Shown here one piece after another: positions 5,944 through 11,884 of a stretch of DNA of 11,884 bases (its first letter is position 1; each line of letters starts with the position of its first letter). Origin of the DNA: Rhodobacterales bacterium (GTDB taxonomy: Bacteria; Pseudomonadota; Alphaproteobacteria; Rhodobacterales; Rhodobacteraceae). The position numbers were made by a program, and so were the translations under genes. The stretch spans positions 440 through 12,323 of the forward strand of contig JAAFHS010000026.1 in the NCBI GenBank assembly GCA_013298485.1, written 5' to 3'. The notes below the pieces were generated by a model. That model had not been told where the DNA came from. It saw nothing but the letters and a program-made list of their open reading frames with translations, and searched no databases.

Positions 5944-6399
5944 ATGCTGGATTACACCGATCTGCGGAACACGATCCTTTCCCTGACCGAAGGTGAGACG
6001 GATACCGTCGCCCTGATGGCCACGGTCGTCTGCGAATTGCACCACGCCCATCCCTTGGCCGACTGGACCGGGTTCTACCGCGTGGTCGCCCCCGAACTCC
6101 TCAAGATCGGCCCCTATCAGGGCGGCCACGGCTGCCTTGTCATCCCCTTTGCACGCGGCGTCTGCGGCGCTGCGGCGCGGACGGGCCAAGTGCAGAACGT
6201 GCCCGATGTCGATGCCTTCCCGGGTCACATCGCCTGCGCCTCCTCCACAAGATCCGAACTCGTGCTGCCCGTCTGGAACGGGGCAGGCCGCCTCCTCGGC
6301 GTCCTCGACCTCGACAGCGACACCCCCGCCGCCTTTACCGCCGCTGATGAGGCCGCCCTCGTGCCGTTGCTGGCCGAGGTGTTCCGCGAGGCCACATGA
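5944..6399 (+). CDS. msrC: Free methionine-(R)-sulfoxide reductase (GAF domain)
   Basis: This enzyme reduces free methionine-(R)-sulfoxide to methionine (fRMsr, EC 1.8.4.14) in the cytoplasm. The 151 residues form one GAF domain. Three cysteines (Cys64 in GHGC, Cys74 in RGVCG, Cys98 in GHIAC) have the same spacing, 10 and 24 residues, as Cys84, Cys94 and Cys118 of the E. coli enzyme. Further family marks are DWTGFY, IGPYQG, SELVLP and GVLDLDS. The ATG at 5944 is one base after the preceding stop; an in-frame ATG at 5920 has a badly placed ribosome site and lies inside the preceding gene. The next gene starts in an ATGA overlap. A decayed copy of this gene's last ~40 bases occurs at 8245-8286. 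Confidence 0.92.
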   Translation: MLDYTDLRNTILSLTEGETDTVALMATVVCELHHAHPLADWTGFYRVVAPELLKIGPYQGGHGCLVIPFARGVCGAAARTGQVQNVPDVDAFPGHIACASSTRSELVLPVWNGAGRLLGVLDLDSDTPAAFTAADEAALVPLLAEVFREAT

Positions 6400-8210
6400 T
6401 GCGCATGCTCGCCAGTCTCGCACTGATCTGCACCACCTTGGCAGCCCAAGCCCAAACTTGCCGACCCGCGGCAGATGAGGTTGCCCGCGCCGCAGCTGCC
6501 TGCGCAGCAGAGGTCACACAAACCTGCCTTTACACCGTTGCCATTGACGCCGCATTGATGGACGCCGCGCGCGACGAAAGTGAATCCCTTCTCAACGACA
6601 TCGCCGTAGGGCAAGCGACCTCGGGCGATGCGGAAGGGGCCGCGCGGACGCTTTTGCTGACCACGCCCAACTTCTTTGGTCTGGCGGCGGTCGGACGAAC
6701 CGAGGAAGCGATTGATGCACTTGCAGCCGTCATGGAAGACGCGGGCTTTAAGACGATGGAAGTTGATCCACCGGATATCGGCGACCAGAAACTTTCCGAG
6801 ACCAATCAGTTCCTTGCCGTGGGGGACCCGGATCGCGCGCTTTCGACAGCGCTGTCGATACCGATCAACGATGAGGGCGCGCAATATGATGCGCTACGGG
6901 CGATCATCCATCACTATCTGATCAGACAGGACTTTGCCGCAGCCGCCAGAATCGTGCCGCAGATCATCAGCTACTACGGTCGTGAGGGCGCGCTTTTGGC
7001 CGTGGTCGATAGCTGGTCCACATCTGGCGAAACAACAGATGTCATTGCCTTCATCGACCAGTTTGCGGACCCGCAGGGCCAGACAAGGGCGCGCCTTGTT
7101 CTGATGAAGGCGCTGATTGTCCAAGGCGATGTGGACGCGGCCAAGGTGCAGCTCGACCTGATCTTCACAACCGTTGTGGCCGCCGAACCGCCCCCGGCCT
7201 TTGGCCTTGAAGTCCTGTCAACGTCAGCCGATCTTGCGCTGCGTGCCAGCGAAAGCAACATCGCGGAACAGCACGCCGAAGCCGCCTTCAGGCTCTATGG
7301 TCGCCCCCGTGTCTTTCGCGGTGCCGAGGATCGGCCGGATGAGCCTTCGCGGATCGACCTGCTGCGTCTGGGTACGGTCCTGCATCTGCTTGGCCAGACC
7401 GGAAAAGCCTCGACGCTGCTGGCCAAGGCGTCAGAACCATACCCGGAATCTCTCTTGTCGAATCTGCGTCCTGCGCATTTGGCAGCACTTCTCGTCGCCC
7501 AGATCCGCATCAATGACCGCGACGCCGCAGATGCCACAATCCAGCAATTGCTGGCCATGGACGAGAGCTTGGTCAAAGGCACCACCGTTCTCCATCACGC
7601 GGCGATGGAACTGGTGGAACTGGGCTTTCTGCAAGATGCGGTGCAGATTGCCATGTTTCTTGAAGACCGTCTGGGTGACGATCTCATCTTCGTCATCGAC
7701 GAAGACCCCGCCTTGCTTTACGCCGCTATCGTCACCAAGGACCCATCACTTGCGTCTGAACTGATGACCGACACCCTTGGCACGCGCGTTCATTTCCGGT
7801 TGCTGCTGGCCTTGGCGCGCGCGCTTCAGGCCAAGGGCGAAACAGCGCAGGCGCAAGCTGTCCTCAGCTCCCTCGCAGACAATCACAAGATGCGCGACGA
7901 AGCGGATACGGGCTTTGACGGCGACCCGATTTGCGCCGGGGTTGCAATTGCCCTGACGCAGGACAGTCTCGGGTTTGCCGAAGCTGCCGCCTTCACCCGG
8001 CAGCAGGGCCTTGCGCTGGCCGACGCTGCGACCGACCCTGCTACACGCGCCGCCGACTTGATCGCGCTCGGCGTCAGTTTTCCCGCCTCGGTCAAGGCGC
8101 GTGATGACCAGCGCAACCGGGGCGTACAGACGCCCGCGGTGGAGCATGGCATACCAGAATCCACCGCGAACTCGATCCTGCATGGGCTTCGATGCTTGGC
8201 CTATCTTTGA
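6396..8210 (+). CDS. Exported alpha-helical-repeat protein of unknown function
   Basis: I do not recognise this 604-residue protein. It begins with a signal peptide (about 1-20, cleavage near AAQAQ), so it should be periplasmic or secreted; no lipobox is visible. Three cysteines lie near the mature N-terminus (TCRPA, AACAAE, QTCLY) and two more occur later. The rest is rich in amphipathic helices in TPR-like helix pairs, for example GDPDRALSTAL, RQDFAAAARIVPQI, QGDVDAAKVQLDLI, LGQTGKASTLLAKA, DAADATIQQLLA and KGETAQAQAVLSSL, suggesting an alpha-solenoid scaffold. It starts in an ATGA overlap with msrC and ends 93 bases before the peptidase gene. Sampled lines are less GC-rich (53-67%) than flanking genes (62-73%), and a partial msrC duplication bounds it downstream, so insertion is likely. 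Confidence 0.75.
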   Translation: MMRMLASLALICTTLAAQAQTCRPAADEVARAAAACAAEVTQTCLYTVAIDAALMDAARDESESLLNDIAVGQATSGDAEGAARTLLLTTPNFFGLAAVGRTEEAIDALAAVMEDAGFKTMEVDPPDIGDQKLSETNQFLAVGDPDRALSTALSIPINDEGAQYDALRAIIHHYLIRQDFAAAARIVPQIISYYGREGALLAVVDSWSTSGETTDVIAFIDQFADPQGQTRARLVLMKALIVQGDVDAAKVQLDLIFTTVVAAEPPPAFGLEVLSTSADLALRASESNIAEQHAEAAFRLYGRPRVFRGAEDRPDEPSRIDLLRLGTVLHLLGQTGKASTLLAKASEPYPESLLSNLRPAHLAALLVAQIRINDRDAADATIQQLLAMDESLVKGTTVLHHAAMELVELGFLQDAVQIAMFLEDRLGDDLIFVIDEDPALLYAAIVTKDPSLASELMTDTLGTRVHFRLLLALARALQAKGETAQAQAVLSSLADNHKMRDEADTGFDGDPICAGVAIALTQDSLGFAEAAAFTRQQGLALADAATDPATRAADLIALGVSFPASVKARDDQRNRGVQTPAVEHGIPESTANSILHGLRCLAYL

Positions 8211-8244
8211 AACGGACCAGCGTCGTACGATCCGGTTGAAACGA

Positions 8245-8286
8245 CTTGTGGCGTTGCTGGCCTAGGTGTTCCGCGACGCATCCTGA
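8245..8286 (+). pseudogene. Decayed copy of the msrC 3' end
   Basis: These 42 bases align without gaps to the end of msrC (about 6358-6399) with 35 identities by hand count; the longest shared blocks are 13 and 11 bases. In the same frame they read LVALLA-stop-VFRDAS-stop, against LVPLLAEVFREAT-stop in msrC; GAG has become TAG. Upstream of 8245 the similarity fades. The remnant sits just before the ribosome site of the S9 peptidase gene, where the true msrC end would be expected if the 604-aa gene were absent. It is best read as a scar of insertion or partial duplication. Confidence 0.75.
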
Positions 8287-8303
8287 CCTCGAAAGGTGCC
8301 TTC

Positions 8304-10298
8304 ATGACCCAAAGCCCGGCTTTCCCCGAACTCGAAGACGACACCGCTGCCATCGCCACCTTCGTCGCGGCTGAAAACGCCCGTACCATGGCGCGGCTGG
8401 GCGGTCCCGCACTCGATGCCGATGTCGCCATGATCCGCGCGATCCTGGAACGTCCCGACCGCGTACTGTCAGTGACGCGGCGCGGGGTCTGGCAATACAC
8501 CTTCCGCCAGACCGCCGAAAACCCGCGTGGCCTGTGGCTGCGCCTGCCGCAGGATCAGGCCCCCCTGCCAGAGGCCGCATGGCAGCCGGTGTTCGATGTC
8601 GATGCCTTCTGCCGCGCCACGGGCCAGGTCTGGCACTGGCGCGGGGCCGCAACCGCGTGGTTTGATCCCGACCGCGTCCTTCTGCGCCTGTCGCTGGATG
8701 GCTCCGACATGACACGGCATGTGGAGTTTGACCTGAATACCTGCACCCTTGTGCCTGACGGCTTTGACATCGCCCCCGAACGCGGAGGTTCTGTCGACTG
8801 GATCGACGCGGATACCCTGCTGTGGACCTGCGCCACCGGCGATGATGCCCTGACACGCTCCGGCTGGCCGCGTCTGGTGCGGCACCTGCACCGGGACGGG
8901 CAGGCCGACACGGTCTTTGCCTGCGGGACCGATGATCTTTTGGCGACGGCCTATCTTGTGAAAGCCCCGGGCGGCGTGGCCGAAGTGCATGTCCGCATGC
9001 CCGCCATCAACATGAATGTCTCGCATGTCGTGACACCCGATGGCCCCGTCACCCTGCCAACCCCGCCTGACACCGTCGGCATGACAGACGGCGTGCATTA
9101 CGCCTATGTCGCGCATTCCGATGGCGACTACCCCACCGGCACGCTCGTGCTGGGGCGGCTGGGGGCTGGGCATCGCGCCCTGTTCACGCCCGGCCCCCGC
9201 CGTGCGGTCGATGAAGAAAGCATCTTCTTTCACCATGGCTGGCTGATCTGGAAACAGGCTGAAAACCTGCAGTCGCGCGTCATGCTCCTTGATCTTTCGG
9301 GCGACGCCCCCCCGCAGGAACTGCCCCTGCCCGAGGCGGCAGAGGTCGCCTGGGTCGGCACCTATGACGCCAATCCGCTGGCGGACGATGGCACGCTGAC
9401 CCTTGATCTGTCGGGCTTTCTGGTGCCGCGCCGGACCTATCTGTTTGATCTTCACGCGGGCGTCACGGGCATCACCTACCGCCTGCTCCTGTCGCAGCCT
9501 GCCCTGTTTGATGCCACGGCACATGCGGTGGAACTGTTCAATGCCACTTCCGATGACGGCACCGAGGTGCCCTATCATCTGGTGCGCCCCAAGGGGCAAT
9601 CCGGCCCCGTGCCAGTCATCCTTTATGGCTACGGCGGGTATGCCGTGTCGCTCGATCCCTACTATGATGTCGTCACAGGCAAGCTGTGGCTCGAACATGG
9701 CGGGGCCTATGCGATGGCGCATATCCGCGGCGGGGGTGAGTTCGGCCCCGACTGGTGGACCGCGGCCAAGGGTGCGGGCCGCCCCCGCGCGTTTGCCGAT
9801 TTTGCCGCCATCGCCAGTGATCTTGCGCGGCGTGGCCTGTCCACCCCGGCGCAGATTGCCTGTCATGGTGGCAGCAATGGTGGTCTTCTGTGCGGCGTGA
9901 TGCTGACGCGCTACCCAGAACGCTTCGGCGCCGTCTGGGCCAATGTCGGCGTGATGGACATGCTGCGCTATCATCTGTTCCCCTCCGGTGCGGGCTGGAT
10001 CGATGAATACGGCGATCCGGATGATCCCGCAGCCGCCAAATGGCTTGCCGCCTATTCCCCCCTCCATAATGTGCGTGATGCGCCGCGCTATCCCCCCGCC
10101 CTGATCGACACATCCGACAGCGATGACCGCGTCCACCCTTCCCATTCGCGCCGCTTTACCGCCGCCTTGCGCGCCGCAGGGCAGGATGCCTTGTTCTACA
10201 GCCATGCGGGCGGCCATGGCGGGGGCGGCGGGTCGGATGAAAAGGCACGTGAACTGGCGCTGGGCTACGCGTTCATGCGGCAGGCCGTCGGGTTGTGA
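8304..10298 (+). CDS. S9A prolyl-oligopeptidase family serine peptidase
   Basis: This 664-residue enzyme is of the prolyl oligopeptidase family, which cuts short peptides, typically after proline or basic residues, inside the cell. An N-terminal helical segment and a beta-propeller region (about 60-390) precede the alpha/beta-hydrolase domain (about 400-664). The catalytic triad is visible: Ser524 in HGGSNGG, Asp in the TSDSDDRVHPSHS motif (about 607-608) and His638 in HAGGHGGGG. The oxyanion region YGYGGYAVS and the IRGGGEFGPDWW motif are typical of the family. No signal peptide is seen, so it is cytoplasmic. The ATG at 8304 follows GAAAGG with a seven-base gap. Prolyl versus broader specificity (oligopeptidase B type) cannot be settled from sequence. 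Confidence 0.92.
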   Translation: MTQSPAFPELEDDTAAIATFVAAENARTMARLGGPALDADVAMIRAILERPDRVLSVTRRGVWQYTFRQTAENPRGLWLRLPQDQAPLPEAAWQPVFDVDAFCRATGQVWHWRGAATAWFDPDRVLLRLSLDGSDMTRHVEFDLNTCTLVPDGFDIAPERGGSVDWIDADTLLWTCATGDDALTRSGWPRLVRHLHRDGQADTVFACGTDDLLATAYLVKAPGGVAEVHVRMPAINMNVSHVVTPDGPVTLPTPPDTVGMTDGVHYAYVAHSDGDYPTGTLVLGRLGAGHRALFTPGPRRAVDEESIFFHHGWLIWKQAENLQSRVMLLDLSGDAPPQELPLPEAAEVAWVGTYDANPLADDGTLTLDLSGFLVPRRTYLFDLHAGVTGITYRLLLSQPALFDATAHAVELFNATSDDGTEVPYHLVRPKGQSGPVPVILYGYGGYAVSLDPYYDVVTGKLWLEHGGAYAMAHIRGGGEFGPDWWTAAKGAGRPRAFADFAAIASDLARRGLSTPAQIACHGGSNGGLLCGVMLTRYPERFGAVWANVGVMDMLRYHLFPSGAGWIDEYGDPDDPAAAKWLAAYSPLHNVRDAPRYPPALIDTSDSDDRVHPSHSRRFTAALRAAGQDALFYSHAGGHGGGGGSDEKARELALGYAFMRQAVGL

Positions 10299-10333
10299 CG
10301 GCCAGACCGCGATAACCGCAGAAGGTGGATGAT

Positions 10334-10918
10334 ATGACCAAAGGACGGATCGAGGCGTTCTCAGACGGGGTGATCGCGATCATCATCACCATCATGGTGT
10401 TGGAACTGAAAGTCCCGCACGGGAATGACCTGCATGATCTTTCCGTGCTGGGGCCGCTGCTGCCCGTCTTTCTGTCCTATGTCCTGTCGTTCGTGAATGT
10501 CGGCATCTACTGGAACAATCACCACCACATGTTCCACGCCGTCAAACGCGTCGGCGGCTGGGTGTTGTGGGCCAATCTGCATCTGCTGTTCTGGTTGTCG
10601 CTGCTGCCCTTTACCACCGGTTTCATGGGCGAGAACGGCTTTGCCCCCGTCACCGTCGCGCTTTATGCCGCCAACCTCGCGCTATGCGGGGTGTCCTATT
10701 CCCTGCTGGTGCGTGCATTGCTGTCCGAACACGGCAAGGCGTCCGATTTCGCCCGTGCGCTCGGGTCTGATGCAAAGGGGTATCTCTCTCTTGCCATTTA
10801 TTTTATCGCCACCCCACTGGCCTTCTGGATGCCGCATCTCGCCCTGGGCTGCGTCGCCCTTGTCGCCGCCATCTGGATCGTGCCCGACCGCCGCTTTGCG
10901 AAACCCACCGGATCATGA
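10334..10918 (+). CDS. TMEM175-family (DUF1211) membrane protein, putative potassium channel
   Basis: This 194-residue protein has six predicted membrane helices. Helix 1 carries the family signature GRIEAFSDGVIAIIITIMVLELKVP, with the FSD motif that lines the pore and binds neighbouring helices in bacterial TMEM175 channels. NVGIYWNNHHHMFHAVKRV after helix 2 is the second conserved block. Bacterial members are tetrameric potassium channels with one six-helix unit per subunit; the role in cell physiology is poorly known. The ATG at 10334 is preferred over a GTG at 10325 because GAAGG lies at a suitable distance before it. It follows the peptidase gene by 35 bases and is probably co-transcribed. 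Confidence 0.87.
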   Translation: MTKGRIEAFSDGVIAIIITIMVLELKVPHGNDLHDLSVLGPLLPVFLSYVLSFVNVGIYWNNHHHMFHAVKRVGGWVLWANLHLLFWLSLLPFTTGFMGENGFAPVTVALYAANLALCGVSYSLLVRALLSEHGKASDFARALGSDAKGYLSLAIYFIATPLAFWMPHLALGCVALVAAIWIVPDRRFAKPTGS

Positions 10919-10953
10919 TGGCGCGCATCACTGCCGTTGCGGTGGATGCGCCG

Positions 10954-10978
10954 AATTGGTAACCTTGGATAACCAATT
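10954..10978. promoter_or_regulatory. Inverted repeat upstream of lldD, possible GntR-type operator
   Basis: AATTGGT (10954-10960) and ACCAATT (10972-10978) are perfect inverted half-sites with an 11-base gap. A second, nested palindrome TTGG-N4-CCAA lies at 10965-10976. FadR-subfamily GntR regulators of pyruvate and lactate genes (PdhR, LldR) use half-sites of exactly this kind but usually closer together. The element ends 15 bases before the start of an alpha-hydroxy-acid dehydrogenase gene, which suits a repressor site. The regulator itself is not in the window. Confidence 0.45.
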
Positions 10979-10993
10979 TCGGAAATATGCGCC

Positions 10994-11884
10994 ATGCCCG
11001 TCATCACATCCATCGCCGACCTGAAACGCCTGCACAAACGCCGCGTGCCCCGCATGTTCTACGACTACGCCGAAAGCGGCAGCTATACCGAACAGACCTT
11101 CCGCGACAACACCAGTGATTTCGCCCAAATCCGCCTGCGCCAGCGTGTCGCCGTCGACATGTCGGGGCGCAGCACGGCAGGCCGGATGATCGGCCAGAAG
11201 GTCGCGATGCCCCTGGCCCTCGCCCCCGTCGGCATGACCGGCATGCAATCGGCGGATGGCGAGATCAAGGCCGCGCGGGCGGCGGAAAAATTCGGCGTGC
11301 CCTTTACGCTCTCGACGATGAGCATCTGTTCGATCGAGGATGTCGCCGCCCACACCACCGCACCCTTCTGGTTTCAGCTTTACGTGATGCGCGATCAGGA
11401 TTTCGTCGCCGGCATGATCGAACGCGCCAAAAAGGCGCGCTGTTCGGCCCTTGTCCTGACGCTTGATCTGCAGATCCTCGGGCAGCGGCACAAGGATCTG
11501 AAAAACGGCCTCTCCGCCCCGCCCAAGATGACCCTGCCCAACATCATCGACATCGCGACCAAGCCTGCATGGGCGCTTGGCATGCTGGGCACCCAGCGGC
11601 GCACCTTCCGCAATATCGTGGGCCATGCCAAGGACGTGGGTGATCTCTCATCCCTGATGGCCTGGACGAACGAACAGTTCGATCCCCAGCTGGACTGGGG
11701 CAAGGTGCAGCAGATCAAGGATGCCTGGGGTGGCAAGCTGATCCTGAAGGGCATCCTTGATGAGGATGACGCCCGCCGCGCCGCCGATTTCGGGGCCGAT
11801 GCCATCATCGTATCCAATCACGGCGGCCGACAGCTCGATGGCGCGCTGTCATCGATCCGCATGCTGCCCCGCATTGTGGCCGCT
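10994..11884 (+). CDS. lldD: FMN-dependent alpha-hydroxy-acid dehydrogenase, L-lactate type (3'-truncated by window)
   Basis: The first 297 codons are present and the frame is still open at the window edge. The protein is an FMN-binding TIM barrel of the L-lactate dehydrogenase/glycolate oxidase family, which oxidises 2-hydroxy acids and, in bacteria, usually passes electrons to the respiratory chain. Visible motifs are MFYDYAESGSYTE, LAPVGMTGMQSADGE, STMSICSIEDVA, WFQLYV, TLDLQILGQRHKDLKNGL, Lys252 in LILKGIL (flavin contact) and SNHGGRQLDGA with catalytic His276 and substrate-binding Arg279. QRHKDLKNGLSAPP is typical of alphaproteobacterial LldD, but glycolate or another hydroxy acid is possible. 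The ATG at 10994 is preceded by GGAA. A likely operator lies just upstream. Confidence 0.87.
   Translation, partial: MPVITSIADLKRLHKRRVPRMFYDYAESGSYTEQTFRDNTSDFAQIRLRQRVAVDMSGRSTAGRMIGQKVAMPLALAPVGMTGMQSADGEIKAARAAEKFGVPFTLSTMSICSIEDVAAHTTAPFWFQLYVMRDQDFVAGMIERAKKARCSALVLTLDLQILGQRHKDLKNGLSAPPKMTLPNIIDIATKPAWALGMLGTQRRTFRNIVGHAKDVGDLSSLMAWTNEQFDPQLDWGKVQQIKDAWGGKLILKGILDEDDARRAADFGADAIIVSNHGGRQLDGALSSIRMLPRIVAA

Noticed and set aside
8469..10217. A long open frame (582 codons) on the minus strand runs opposite the S9 peptidase gene.
   Set aside because: It mirrors the codon structure of the peptidase gene in GC-rich DNA, has a composition unlike a real protein, and the + strand product has a complete catalytic triad.

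Overview
The window is a GC-rich, gene-dense chromosomal segment from an alphaproteobacterium, most likely a marine or roseobacter-type member of the Rhodobacteraceae. The evidence is the protein set: a DUF2125 C-terminus, an alphaproteobacterial-type HspQ, a LolA typical of this family, a STAS/anti-sigma pair resembling Rhodobacter RbaV/RbaW, and an LldD-type flavoenzyme. No rRNA, tRNA, CRISPR array, intact transposon or phage gene was found.

Layout, left to right. (1) The last 81 codons of a DUF2125 protein (3-248) are followed by a 350-base gap with a G/C-rich hairpin and an AT-rich island carrying a good sigma-70-like promoter and two small palindromes. (2) lolA (+) converges on a small lytic-transglycosylase-like lipoprotein gene (-), and the 114 bases between them hold two long, nearly perfect hairpins, one just after each stop codon. 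(3) An AEC-family permease (-) is divergent from hspQ (+). (4) hspQ is followed by an overlapping pair encoding a STAS anti-sigma antagonist and an RsbW-type ATP-binding anti-sigma factor. (5) A long + strand cluster follows: a cytoplasmic gamma-glutamyltransferase-family protein, free methionine-(R)-sulfoxide reductase (msrC), an exported 604-aa alpha-helical-repeat protein of unknown function, an S9A prolyl-oligopeptidase-family enzyme and a TMEM175-family channel. (6) The window ends inside an FMN-dependent alpha-hydroxy-acid (L-lactate type) dehydrogenase gene preceded by a GntR-type-looking inverted repeat.

Functional links. The GGT-like enzyme, MsrC and the oligopeptidase are all predicted to be cytoplasmic and would fit together in handling small peptides, gamma-glutamyl compounds and oxidised methionine; this is inference from co-orientation and spacing. 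The STAS and anti-sigma genes form a partner-switching module whose sigma factor and phosphatase are not in this window.

The most unusual observation is a scar around the 604-aa gene. The last ~40 bases of msrC reappear, diverged and with an in-frame stop, directly downstream of that gene (8245-8286). The remnant encodes LVALLA-stop-VFRDAS against LVPLLAEVFREAT in msrC. This suggests that the unknown exported-protein gene was inserted at the 3' end of msrC in a way that rebuilt the msrC end and left a decayed copy in front of the peptidase gene.
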